Shown: positions 1-6,400, counted from the first letter of the stretch. The stretch is DNA of 9,542 nucleotides from CAVPEW01 sp050247895 (GCA_050247895.1 JBFWTJ010000146.1:1-9542); one strand, 5' to 3'. Notes: generated by a model not told the origin, from the sequence alone. Made by a program: numbers and translations.

Positions 1-1157
1 CCACGCCACTCGGCGACCTCGACGGTCCCCGGACCGAGCAGGCCCTGGATCCGGGCCACGGCTCGCCCGGCCCGGGCACCGGCGGCGGCATCGCTGCCCC
101 AGTACCCCATCTGCCGGCCTCCCGAGGCCACGACCTCCTCGGGCGCGAGCCACAGCCGGACCAGCCCGGCACTGGGCCGGTGCCGGCCCGAGCCGTTGAT
201 CCACCCGTCGAGCTGCCAGCGGACCCGGTCGGTGAGGGCGGCGACGGTGAAAGCCCCGTCGGACCCCCAGATCCGCTCGAGCCGCTCGCCGTGGTCGGTC
301 TCGGCGCCGACCAGCACCCGGGTGCAGGCCGATCCCCGCGCCGCCAGCCGCCGGTGCACCTCGTCGGCCAGGCCCCGGGCCACGAAGGCCGCCGGCTCCA
401 CCGCCTCCACCGGCGGGTCCAGCTCCGCCGTCACGGTGAGCTCGGGCCCGGGGGGCCGGGTCACGGGCCGGCGACCGTCGAGCCCCGCTGATCGGTGCCA
501 CGCCTCCAGGCCCTCCGCCCCGAACCGGGCCAGGACGTCGGACCGGGCCAGCGCGGCGAGATCGCCCAGGCGGAGCAGCCCCAACCGGTCGAGCACGTCG
601 ACCAGCTCGGGCCGATCGAGCACGGCCAGGGGGAACGGGGCCAGGAAGCCGGCCGAGCCACCGACCGGGACGACCCGCACCGGCGACGAGGACAGGGTGG
701 CCCCGGCGGCCAACCCGGCCGCGAAGGGCCCGTCGGCGATCCCGACCCTCACCTCGCCCCTCCCCTCCAGCACCGCTGTGGCCAGGGCGTGGGCCCATGC
801 CGCCAGGGCCTCGTCGCCACCGAAGTAGCGCGACGGACCCCGGGTCGGGAAGGTGACCTGACCCGGACGGGTGACCTCCAGGCGAGGGGTGAGCGCGTCG
901 AGCGCGGCGACGACGGGCTCGAAGCAACGGGCGTCACGAGCCGGGTCGTGGTCGACGAGGACCAGCTCGGGGCAGTGGGCCTGGGCCACACGCCGGCGCT
1001 GGTGACGGGCGACGCCCTCGAGCCGGGCCGCCGGCGTGCACGCCACCACCTGGTTGGCCCGGAGGACCGCGGCGGGTTCGTCGGGAGCGATCCCCGCCGC
1101 GACCATGGGCCAGTCGGGGCACCGCACCACCAGGGCGCGCACCGGCGGGCCGTTCAC
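1..1157 (-). CDS. imuB: ImuB, Y-family polymerase-like mutasome subunit (3' end beyond window)
   Basis: Reading the minus strand from GTG at 1157 gives 385 uninterrupted codons up to the window edge, so the C-terminus is missing. The product resembles actinobacterial ImuB: an N-terminal VVRCPDWPMVAAG segment, then VACTPAARLEGVARHQRRR (about residues 38-56), ALTPRLEVTRPGQ (88-100), GPSRYFGGDEALA (107-119) and a helix-hairpin-helix-like LGLLRLGDLAALARSDVLARFG (192-213). Y-family polymerases carry metal-binding acidic residues at the DxxFF site and in an S-x-D-E motif. Here those places read RCPDWPMV and RPGQVTFP, so it should be catalytically dead, as ImuB usually is. In the family it bridges the beta clamp, ImuA' and the error-prone polymerase DnaE2 in damage-induced mutagenesis. 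Its start overlaps the imuA' stop by 4 bp (GTGA), implying translational coupling. Any C-terminal clamp-binding motif, and dnaE2 itself, are not in view. Confidence 0.85.
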   Translation of the reverse strand, partial: MNGPPVRALVVRCPDWPMVAAGIAPDEPAAVLRANQVVACTPAARLEGVARHQRRRVAQAHCPELVLVDHDPARDARCFEPVVAALDALTPRLEVTRPGQVTFPTRGPSRYFGGDEALAAWAHALATAVLEGRGEVRVGIADGPFAAGLAAGATLSSSPVRVVPVGGSAGFLAPFPLAVLDRPELVDVLDRLGLLRLGDLAALARSDVLARFGAEGLEAWHRSAGLDGRRPVTRPPGPELTVTAELDPPVEAVEPAAFVARGLADEVHRRLAARGSACTRVLVGAETDHGERLERIWGSDGAFTVAALTDRVRWQLDGWINGSGRHRPSAGLVRLWLAPEEVVASGGRQMGYWGSDAAAGARAGRAVARIQGLLGPGTVEVAEWR

Positions 1158-1924
1158 CTCGCCACCCCCCGCCGGCGCAGCGGGGTGGGCGGATCGAGCA
1201 CCTCGCCGACCCGACCGTCGCGGCCCGGCAGCCAGAGATCGGCCTGCCGGGGCATCGACGCCTCGCCCCGGCCCCCGGCGGCGACGGTGACCCGGCGGGC
1301 GGCGAGGTGGCCGTAGCCGCCTCCGGCCCCCTCGCCGTGGACGGCTTCGAGGCCCTCCCAGGAGGAGGCCACAACCCGCAGGACCAGGTCGCCGGGCGGG
1401 AGCGGCCCGGATCCCCGATCTGCCACCTGGACGAGGACCGCGCCCCGGTCGCGGGCCCGGCCCGCCAGCCGTCGGGCCTCGGCCGGCCTGATCCCCCGCA
1501 CCGGCCGGACCAGGACCAGGTCGAACCCGTCGACCAGCGCCGCGACCACCTCGGCCCAGCTCCCCGGGTGGGGTGCGGCCACCAGGACCGTCCGCTCGAG
1601 GGCGACGCCCATCTCGGCGGCCGCGGCCAGCCCCAGGGCACCCAGGCCGACCGCGGCGACCCAGGACCCGGCCGCCGACGGACCCGCCGCGAGGGCCAGC
1701 GCCAGGGAGGTCGCCCCGGTGGCCCCGGCCGTGGCCCCCACCGCCACCGTCGTGCCCCGGCGGAGCCCCCCGTGGGGGACCAGGCCGGCCAGCGCGGCGA
1801 CGACCGGGAGCCGCTGCTCCCGGGCCAGGGTGACGGGCCGGACCCGGACCGCCAGCTCGTCCAACCGGTCCCGGACCGCTGCGGATCGGTGCACGACCTC
1901 GACCACCCGGACAGGGTCGAACAT
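1154..1924 (-). CDS. imuA': ImuA', RecA-fold mutasome protein
   Basis: 256 aa from ATG 1924. The sequence has the layout of the actinobacterial ImuA' family, a RecA-like protein always found with imuB/dnaE2. It has an N-terminal helical part, a strand-loop GATAGATGATSLALALA (residues 63-79) where RecA has its Walker A loop, GSWVAAVGLGALGLAAAAEMGVALERTVLV (86-115) and a Walker B-like strand DLVLVRPVRGI (135-145). The P-loop lysine is absent (ATGATS instead of GKT/S), so ATP hydrolysis is doubtful. The product should interact with ImuB and the replication machinery in SOS mutagenesis. The annotated ATG lies inside the SOS box. GTG 1906 (residue 7) is an alternative start, and no Shine-Dalgarno is evident for either. 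The gene follows the dehydrogenase gene after only 29 bp but has its own LexA-type promoter. Assignment is from family resemblance plus context. Confidence 0.8.
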   Translation of the reverse strand: MFDPVRVVEVVHRSAAVRDRLDELAVRVRPVTLAREQRLPVVAALAGLVPHGGLRRGTTVAVGATAGATGATSLALALAAGPSAAGSWVAAVGLGALGLAAAAEMGVALERTVLVAAPHPGSWAEVVAALVDGFDLVLVRPVRGIRPAEARRLAGRARDRGAVLVQVADRGSGPLPPGDLVLRVVASSWEGLEAVHGEGAGGGYGHLAARRVTVAAGGRGEASMPRQADLWLPGRDGRVGEVLDPPTPLRRRGVAR

Positions 1925-1932
1925 GTGTTCGA
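1917..1932 (-). promoter_or_regulatory. LexA SOS box overlapping the imuA' start
   Basis: Plus strand reads TCGAACATGTGTTCGA, i.e. TCGAAC-N4-GTTCGA with perfect half-sites, matching the actinobacterial/mycobacterial LexA operator. It sits inside a larger dyad (1910-1939): arms GACAGGGTCGAACA and TGTTCGACCCTGTC around a TG centre, 14 bp per arm with no mismatch. A TTGACA -35-like hexamer on the minus strand lies at 1936-1941. A 17-bp spacer would place the -10 at 1913-1918 (GACCCT, weak) and the transcript start near 1906, which is itself a GTG in frame. LexA bound here would block both promoter and start codon. The operator is clear; promoter details are inference. Confidence 0.9.
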
Positions 1933-1935
1933 CCC

Positions 1936-1941
1936 TGTCAA
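1936..1941 (-). promoter_or_regulatory. Candidate -35 element (TTGACA) for imuA'
   Basis: On the minus strand TTGACA is an exact consensus -35 hexamer, placed directly upstream of the SOS box in the 29-bp gap after the dehydrogenase stop codon. Its 3' part is shared with the outer end of the 14-bp operator arm. The matching -10 is weak. Confidence 0.45.
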
Positions 1942-1953
1942 GTCACCCGGTCC

Positions 1954-3198
1954 TCAGGGGAACAGGCCGCGGGCCTCGATGGCCTCGGCGACCCGCTCGA
2001 CGGCCACCACGTAGGCCGCCCGGCGCAGGTCCACCCCCAGCAGGCCGGCCCGGGCCCACACGTCCACGAACGCGTCCTCCATCCGGGACCGCAGCCGCTC
2101 GGCCAGGACCTGCTCGTCCCAGGGGTAGCCCTGGCGGGACTGGGCCCACTCGAAGTAGGAGGCGGTGACGCCGCCGGCGTTGGCCAGGATGTCGGGCACG
2201 ACCACGATCCCCCGGTCCTCGAGCACGCCCTGGGCCTCGACGGTGGTCGGGCCGTTGGCCGCCTCGACCACCAGCGCCGCCCGCAGCCGCCGGGCCACGT
2301 CCCGGTCGATCACGCCCCCCAGCGCGGCGGGCACCACCAGCTCGCACTCGATGTCCCAGATCCCCTCGGCCGGGACGACCTCGCCACCGGTGAAGCCCGC
2401 CACCGATCCGGTGGCGGCCACGTGGTCGGACAGGGCCATGACGTCCAGGCCGCCCTCGTTGGCCACCGCGCCCGCCACGTCGGCCACCGCGACCACCCGC
2501 ATCCCGGCCGACGACAACAGGTAGGCCAGGGGGCCGCCGACCTTGCCGAAGCCCTGGATGACCGCACGGCTCCCGGCCAGGGACAGGCCCATCTCGCCGA
2601 ACGCGGCCCGGGCGCAGGTCAGCACCCCGGCCGACGTCGCACCGGCGTGGGCCCGCGTGCCACCGACCGAGAGGGGCTTGCCGGTGACCGAGGCCGGCAG
2701 GTGCATCCCGCTGGTCATCGACAGGGTGTCCATCAGCCAGGCCATGACCCGGCCGTCGGTGTTGACGTCGGGGGCGGGGACGTCCCGGTCCGGGCCGAGC
2801 AGCGGGCTGATCTGGTACGTGTACCGCCGGGTCAGGCGCTCCAGCTCGGCCAGCGACAACCGGGTCGGATCGCAGCGCACGCCACCCTTCGCCCCGCCGA
2901 AGGGGAGGTCGAGGATCGCCGTCTTGAAGGTCATCGCCGCGGCGAGGGCCTTCACCTCGTCCACGTCGACGTCGGGGTGGAAGCGGATCCCGCCCTTGGC
3001 CGGCCCCCGGGTCGTGTCGTGGTGGACGCGCCACCCGGTGAAGACCTCGACCGAGCCGTCGTCCATCCGGACCGGCACGGCGACCTCCAGGACCCGGGTC
3101 GGCGTGCGCAGGAGGCGGTGGACGTCGGGGTCGAGGTCGGCGAGCTTCGCCGCGTCGTCGAGCCGGTCGAGCACGGCCTGCCAGGCAGCTGCTGACAT
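1954..3198 (-). CDS. gdhA: Glu/Leu/Phe/Val dehydrogenase, probably glutamate dehydrogenase
   Basis: 414 aa, the usual length for hexameric glutamate dehydrogenases. It interconverts glutamate and 2-oxoglutarate plus ammonia with NAD(P). Visible family signatures: GWRVHHDTTRGPAKGGIRFHP (residues 55-75) with substrate Lys68; MTFKTAILDLPFGGAKGGV (89-107) with Lys92 and presumed catalytic Lys104; PAPDVNTDGRVMAWLMDT (141-158) with Asp144; nucleotide-binding QGFGKVGGPLA (215-225); EAANGPT (312-318); and PDILANAGGVTASYFEW (335-351). The start is supported by a strong Shine-Dalgarno AAGGAGGT four bases before ATG 3198. A longer in-frame start would ignore this site. It lies near an arginine-to-proline operon that releases ammonia, which suits a nitrogen-balancing role, but Leu/Phe/Val dehydrogenase specificity cannot be excluded by eye. 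Confidence 0.88.
   Translation of the reverse strand: MSAAAWQAVLDRLDDAAKLADLDPDVHRLLRTPTRVLEVAVPVRMDDGSVEVFTGWRVHHDTTRGPAKGGIRFHPDVDVDEVKALAAAMTFKTAILDLPFGGAKGGVRCDPTRLSLAELERLTRRYTYQISPLLGPDRDVPAPDVNTDGRVMAWLMDTLSMTSGMHLPASVTGKPLSVGGTRAHAGATSAGVLTCARAAFGEMGLSLAGSRAVIQGFGKVGGPLAYLLSSAGMRVVAVADVAGAVANEGGLDVMALSDHVAATGSVAGFTGGEVVPAEGIWDIECELVVPAALGGVIDRDVARRLRAALVVEAANGPTTVEAQGVLEDRGIVVVPDILANAGGVTASYFEWAQSRQGYPWDEQVLAERLRSRMEDAFVDVWARAGLLGVDLRRAAYVVAVERVAEAIEARGLFP
3191..3198 (-). promoter_or_regulatory. Start region of the dehydrogenase; strong SD just upstream
   Basis: Minus strand reads AAGGAGGT-CCAG-ATG. The SD occupies about 3203-3210 and the ATG 3196-3198. This is the strongest ribosome binding site in the window and fixes the start at 3198, in contrast to several neighbours that have none. 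Confidence 0.7.
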
Positions 3199-3255
3199 CT
3201 GGACCTCCTTGGGAACGCGCCACGCCGTTGTGGCCCGCCCCTCGAACCGCCCCCG

Positions 3256-3261
3256 ACCCTA
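3256..3261 (-). promoter_or_regulatory. Candidate -10 (TAGGGT) for the dehydrogenase gene
   Basis: In the 89-bp gap between the NifU-like gene and the dehydrogenase, the minus strand reads GCTAGGGTCGG. TAGGGT fits the actinobacterial TAnnnT -10 consensus and would give a leader of about 50 nt ending in the strong SD. No convincing -35 is seen. Pattern match only. Confidence 0.35.
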
Positions 3262-3287
3262 GCGAGCGGCGACGGCGCCCGAGCGCC

Positions 3288-3620
3288 TCATCCGGCGTCG
3301 GTCGCCGGCTCGTCCCCGGTCGCCTCGGCGGAGGCCGGGCCGTAGTGGAGGAACAGCCCGCGCACCACCTCGCCCAGGCCCTCGCCGGTCGACCCGGGCG
3401 ACAGGGTGACGGTCACCATCGAGCCGTTGACGTGCACCGCGTCGATCCCGCCGTGGGCGAACAGGCGCCGGGCCAGCTCGTCCACCGGACGGACCGCCAG
3501 CGCCTCGGGCGGCGCCACGTAGCGCTCGTGGTCCATGCCCGAGAGCGGCCGGTTCGTCTCGAAGCGGACGACGGCCGGGTTGGTGGAGCGCTTCTCGACG
3601 ACGCTGATCGGTTGGCCCAT
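3288..3620 (-). CDS. NifU N-terminal-domain (Nfu_N-like) small protein
   Basis: 110 aa from ATG 3620. It resembles the actinobacterial NifU N-terminal-domain family: NPAVVRFETNRPLSGMDHERY (residues 14-34), DELARRLFAHGGIDAVHVNGSMVTVTL (47-73) and a charged disordered tail. Nfu_N domains are linked to iron-sulfur cluster delivery, but this protein has no Cys-x-x-Cys NifU domain (no cysteine at all), so it cannot hold a cluster by itself and its role is unknown. A longer frame reaches upstream to 3770, but the extension is low-complexity and would run antisense through the divergent gene, so I reject it. No SD precedes ATG 3620; a TACCAT -10-like hexamer a few bases upstream suggests a leaderless transcript. 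It is divergent from the arginine operon and in line with the dehydrogenase gene. Confidence 0.7.
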   Translation of the reverse strand: MGQPISVVEKRSTNPAVVRFETNRPLSGMDHERYVAPPEALAVRPVDELARRLFAHGGIDAVHVNGSMVTVTLSPGSTGEGLGEVVRGLFLHYGPASAEATGDEPATDAG

Positions 3621-3696
3621 CGGCGCCGGATGGTAACCATGATGACCTCGTCCGACCGAACCGGCCGGGCTCCGACATGCGCACAGGGGGATCCTG
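3621..3696. promoter_or_regulatory. Divergent intergenic promoter region with a small palindrome
   Basis: This 76-bp gap separates the minus-strand NifU-like gene from the plus-strand arginine operon, so it must serve both if they are independently transcribed. It contains an 11-bp dyad ATGGT-A-ACCAT at 3630-3640. On the minus strand TACCAT (3630-3635) fits TAnnnT and sits about 10 bp before ATG 3620. For the plus strand I see an AGGGGG ribosome-binding stretch at 3685-3690 but no clear promoter hexamers. Confidence 0.4.
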
Positions 3697-4908
3697 GTGG
3701 CCACCGAGACCATCGAGCTGCGCGGGCACATCGTCGATTCGCTGCTCCTGGCCAAGGTGCTCGACGCCATCGTCGACGCCGGCGTCGACTACGAGATCAC
3801 GACCTTCGACCTGGGCCGGCGGGCGGTCGACCCCAGCCGGGCGGTCATCGAGCTCGACGGCGACCCCGAGGTGGTCGCCGGGCTGGTCGACGACCTGCAG
3901 GTCCACGGGGCCAACCGCCTCGACGCCGGCACGGCCCGGCTGGTCGCGGCCGACCGCGACGGCGTCCTGCCGGCCGGCTTCTACTCGACCACCAACCTCG
4001 ACACCGAGGTCTTCGTCGACGGGGCCTGGCTGGCCGTGGAGAACCCCGAGATGGACTGCGGCATCGTCGTGGCCGGCGGCCGGGCCCGCACCGTGCCCGT
4101 CCACCGGATCCGCGCCGGCGACCCGGTGGTCGTCGGCAGCGACGGGGTGAGGGTCCACGCGCCGCCCCGGCGGCGGGGCAGCTCGGTCTTCGAGTTCATG
4201 AACTCCGACGTGTCCTCGGAGAAGCCCAAGGCCCTGCTCGTCGCCCACGTGGCCGACCGCATCCGCGCCGCCCGGGAGCGGGGCGGGCGGATCCTGGCCG
4301 TGTGCGGGCCGGCGGTGGTCCACACCGGGGGCGCCCCCGACCTGGCCCGGCTCGTCGACGCGGGCTGGGTCGACGTGCTGTTCGCCGGCAACGGCTTCGC
4401 CACCCACGACATCGAGTCCAACGTGCTGGGCACCTCGCTGGGCGTGTCGGTGGCCGAGGGCACGCCGACCGAGGGCGGCCACTCCAACCACCTCCGGGTC
4501 ATCAACGAGGTCCGCCGGCACGGGTCGATCGCCGCCGCGGTGGCCGCCGGCTACCTGGGCGGCGGCGTCATGGCCGCCTGCGTGCGCCGGGGGGTGCCCT
4601 TCGTGCTGGGCGGGTCGATCCGCGACGACGGGCCCCTGCCCGACGTGCTCACCGACACCGCGGCCGCGGCCGACGCCATGCGGGCACAGGTCCCCGGCGT
4701 GGCCGTCGCGCTGATGCTGGCCTCGACCCTGCACGCCATCGCGACCGGCAACTGCCTGCCCGCGGGGGTCGAGACCTTCTGCGTGGACATCAACCAGGCC
4801 GTGGTGACCAAGCTGGCCGACCGGGGCAGCCACCAGGCCCTGGGGATCGTGACCGACGTCGGGCCGTTCCTGGGCGACCTGGCCGAGCACCTGCTCGGGG
4901 ACCGCTGA
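3697..4908 (+). CDS. TIGR00300 LOR/SDH-domain protein, probable ornithine cyclodeaminase
   Basis: 403 aa from GTG 3697, with AGGGGG six bases upstream. The sequence follows the TIGR00300 family throughout: PAGFYSTTNLDTEVFVDGAW (residues 92-111), VENPEMDCGIVV (114-125), FEFMNSDVSSEKP (165-177), CGPAVVHTGG (203-212), FAGNGFATHDIESNVLGTSLG (229-249), EGGHSNHLRVIN (259-270), VLGGSIRDDGPLPDVLTD (303-320) and VDINQAVVTKLADRGSHQALGIVTDVG (363-389). Members in archaea and the C-terminal half of cyanobacterial AgrE are NAD-dependent ornithine cyclodeaminases making proline plus ammonia. This enzyme is unrelated to the classical mu-crystallin-type OCD. Function here is inferred from family and from the adjacent dihydrolase, whose product ornithine would be the substrate. 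The stop overlaps the next start (TGATG), so both are expected to be made together. Older labels such as lysine-oxoglutarate reductase/saccharopine dehydrogenase are not supported by the context. Confidence 0.82.
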   Translation: MATETIELRGHIVDSLLLAKVLDAIVDAGVDYEITTFDLGRRAVDPSRAVIELDGDPEVVAGLVDDLQVHGANRLDAGTARLVAADRDGVLPAGFYSTTNLDTEVFVDGAWLAVENPEMDCGIVVAGGRARTVPVHRIRAGDPVVVGSDGVRVHAPPRRRGSSVFEFMNSDVSSEKPKALLVAHVADRIRAARERGGRILAVCGPAVVHTGGAPDLARLVDAGWVDVLFAGNGFATHDIESNVLGTSLGVSVAEGTPTEGGHSNHLRVINEVRRHGSIAAAVAAGYLGGGVMAACVRRGVPFVLGGSIRDDGPLPDVLTDTAAAADAMRAQVPGVAVALMLASTLHAIATGNCLPAGVETFCVDINQAVVTKLADRGSHQALGIVTDVGPFLGDLAEHLLGDR

Positions 4909-5744
4909 TGGCCGAGCTCGGCTGGGGCCGCCGCTACCTGATGTGCCCGCCCCAGCACTTCGGCGTCCTCTACGAGATCAACCCCTGGATGCACCGCGAG
5001 GTCGCGGTGGTCGCCGACCGGGCCGCCGAGCAGTGGCACGGCCTGCGGGCCGCCCTCGAGGCGGCCGGGGCCGAGGTCGTGACCATGGACCCGCACCCCG
5101 AGGTGCCCGACCTCGTCTTCACGGCCAACGCGGGGATCGTCGACCGCGACCGGTTCGTGCCCAGCCACTTCCGCCACCCCCAGCGCCAGCCCGAGACCGA
5201 GATCGACGCGGCCTGGTTCGCGACCCGGGGCTTCACGGTCGCACGGCTGCCCGCCGAGATCCGCCAGGAGGGCGCCGGCGACGCCCTGCCCTTCACCCCG
5301 AAGGACGGGCCGACGGTGCTGCTGGCCGGCTACTCGTTCCGCAGCGACGCCACCGCGGCCACCGAGCTGTCCCGCCTCCTCGATGCCGTGGTGCGGCCGG
5401 TGCAGCTCGTCGACGAGCGGCTGTACCACCTCGACCTGACCTTCTGCCCGCTCGACGAGCGGCGGGCCATCTGCGCGCCGTCGGGCTGGGACGCCTACGG
5501 CCGCAAGGTGGTCGAGGCCCTGGTCCCCGAACCCCTCTGGCTCACCGACGAGGAGGCCCTGGCCTTCTGCGCCAATTCGGTGGTGGTGGGGACCACCGTC
5601 GTCATGCCCTCGACGCCGCCCCGGGTCGGGCGTCAGCTCGAGGCGTGGGGCTTCGACGTCGTCGAGTCCAGGGTCGACGAGTTCCTCAAGGCCGGCGGGG
5701 GCTGCCGGTGTCTGACGCTGGCGCTGGACGTGGCCCTGAGCTGA
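4908..5744 (+). CDS. Arginine dihydrolase (ArgZ/AgrE-type), amidinotransferase superfamily
   Basis: 278 aa from ATG 4908, a cytosolic guanidine-modifying (GME) fold enzyme. The match to the N-terminal domain of cyanobacterial ArgZ/AgrE is close: LMCPPQHFGVLYEINPWM (residues 11-28), AAEQWHGL (39-46), PDLVFTANAGIV (67-78), EGAGDAL (121-127), AGYSFRSD (140-147), DERLYHLDLTFCPL (169-182) and EFLKAGGGCRCLTLAL (258-273). By alignment from memory His174 and Cys268 (the second Cys of GCRC) are the catalytic pair. Asn75 corresponds to the Asn linked in ArgZ to carrying arginine past citrulline to ornithine, CO2 and two ammonia. Arginine deiminase or dimethylarginine hydrolase are less likely, given this Asn and the OCD partner. 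The TGATG coupling implies co-translation with the preceding gene. The last 112 bp overlap a convergent gene. Confidence 0.82.
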   Translation: MAELGWGRRYLMCPPQHFGVLYEINPWMHREVAVVADRAAEQWHGLRAALEAAGAEVVTMDPHPEVPDLVFTANAGIVDRDRFVPSHFRHPQRQPETEIDAAWFATRGFTVARLPAEIRQEGAGDALPFTPKDGPTVLLAGYSFRSDATAATELSRLLDAVVRPVQLVDERLYHLDLTFCPLDERRAICAPSGWDAYGRKVVEALVPEPLWLTDEEALAFCANSVVVGTTVVMPSTPPRVGRQLEAWGFDVVESRVDEFLKAGGGCRCLTLALDVALS

Positions 5745-6088
5745 CCGAGACCCGCCAGCGCGGCGACGGCGAGGGCGCCCGACGCGACGGCCAGCACGGC
5801 GTGCACGGCGACGAAGCCGGCCCCACGGTCGGACCCGGCGATGGCCACCATCCGCACGACCCACACCACCAGCGTCCACCCCGCGAGGGCCGCGACCAGC
5901 ACGGGGGCGGCCGCGGCCCGCCGCCACAGCGCCACGGCGGTGGCCACGGCCAGCACGGTGAACGAGGCGGCCAGGGCGGTCGAGGCCAGCTTGTCCCCGG
6001 TGGTGGTGGCCTCGTCGTTCCAGATGTTGGAGATCCGGGTCGTCCAGACCAGCAGGGTCACGACGACGAGGGCGACGGGGACGCGCAT
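5633..6088 (-). CDS. Hypothetical four-TM integral membrane protein
   Basis: 151 aa from ATG 6088. Hydrophobic segments: MRVPVALVVVTLLVW (about residues 1-15), LASTALAASFTVLAVATAVALW (32-53), AAPVLVAALAGWTLVVWVVRMVAIA (57-81) and GFVAVHAVLAVASGALAVAALAGLGQL (88-114). A conserved-looking TRISNIWNDEATTTGDK loop follows TM1. The ~35-residue tail after TM4 is Ser/Pro/Arg-rich and lies antisense to the end of the arginine dihydrolase gene, so it may be a read-through after loss of an earlier stop. I do not recognise the family. The gene starts inside the end of the preceding small ORF and is likely the last gene of the rpiB-rnhB operon. Confidence 0.6.
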   Translation of the reverse strand: MRVPVALVVVTLLVWTTRISNIWNDEATTTGDKLASTALAASFTVLAVATAVALWRRAAAAPVLVAALAGWTLVVWVVRMVAIAGSDRGAGFVAVHAVLAVASGALAVAALAGLGQLRATSSASVRHRQPPPALRNSSTLDSTTSKPHASS

Positions 6089-6369
6089 GGCGCCGACGGT
6101 ACCGCCGCCCGGTGGAACCATCGCCATCGGCGAGCCGGGCGGTCGCGGCGGGGCACCTCGCCGAAGCGCGGCGCCGAGCGGGGCCGGCTCAGGTCGACGT
6201 CCGGCCAGCGCAGGTGGGCCCGGGGGACCGCCGAGAGGTCCACGGCACGGGTGGCGCCGGGTTCGTGGCGGCTCACGGCCAGCCAGCGGTGGTCGCCCTC
6301 GGGGATGTCGGGCAGCGTGACGAGGCCGGCGGGGAGGTCGAGGAGGGGCTCGGACGGACCGGGGTGCAC
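6058..6369 (-). CDS. Hypothetical ~103-aa protein
   Basis: Open from GTG 6369 and in a frame where almost every third base is G or C down to about residue 75 (LPDIPEGDHRWLAVSRHEPG, VDLSAVPRAHLRWPDVDLSRPR, FGEVPRRDRPARRWRWFHR). This codon bias is the main evidence that it is translated; the competing frame gives a Pro/Arg-rich shadow. An upstream GTG inside the preceding gene (about 6424) is possible, but the added codons have poor third-position GC. No SD is visible. The 3' end overlaps the membrane-protein start by 31 bp. No domain recognised; no signal peptide or TM segment. Confidence 0.5.
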   Translation of the reverse strand: MHPGPSEPLLDLPAGLVTLPDIPEGDHRWLAVSRHEPGATRAVDLSAVPRAHLRWPDVDLSRPRSAPRFGEVPRRDRPARRWRWFHRAAVPSAPCASPSPSSS

Positions 6370-6400
6370 GCCGGCAGAGCACCGGCGGGGTCGGTTCGCT

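Noticed and set aside
934..1941. 335-codon frame starting at 1941 in another frame over imuA'
   Set aside because: Ser/Arg/Pro/Trp-rich shadow; the 1154-1924 frame carries the ImuA' features.
1943..3223. 426-codon frame opposite in phase to the dehydrogenase
   Set aside because: Arg/Gly/Pro-rich out-of-frame reading of the same strand; the dehydrogenase motifs are in the 1954-3198 frame.
3621..3770. 50-residue N-terminal extension of the NifU-like protein
   Set aside because: It overlaps the divergent OCD gene and has no family similarity; ATG 3620 gives the expected length.
3259..4890. 543-codon minus-strand open frame opposite the OCD gene
   Set aside because: Its composition (Val/Asp/Gly/His-rich, no motifs) is the antisense shadow of a highly GC-biased real gene; the plus strand has clear TIGR00300 motifs.
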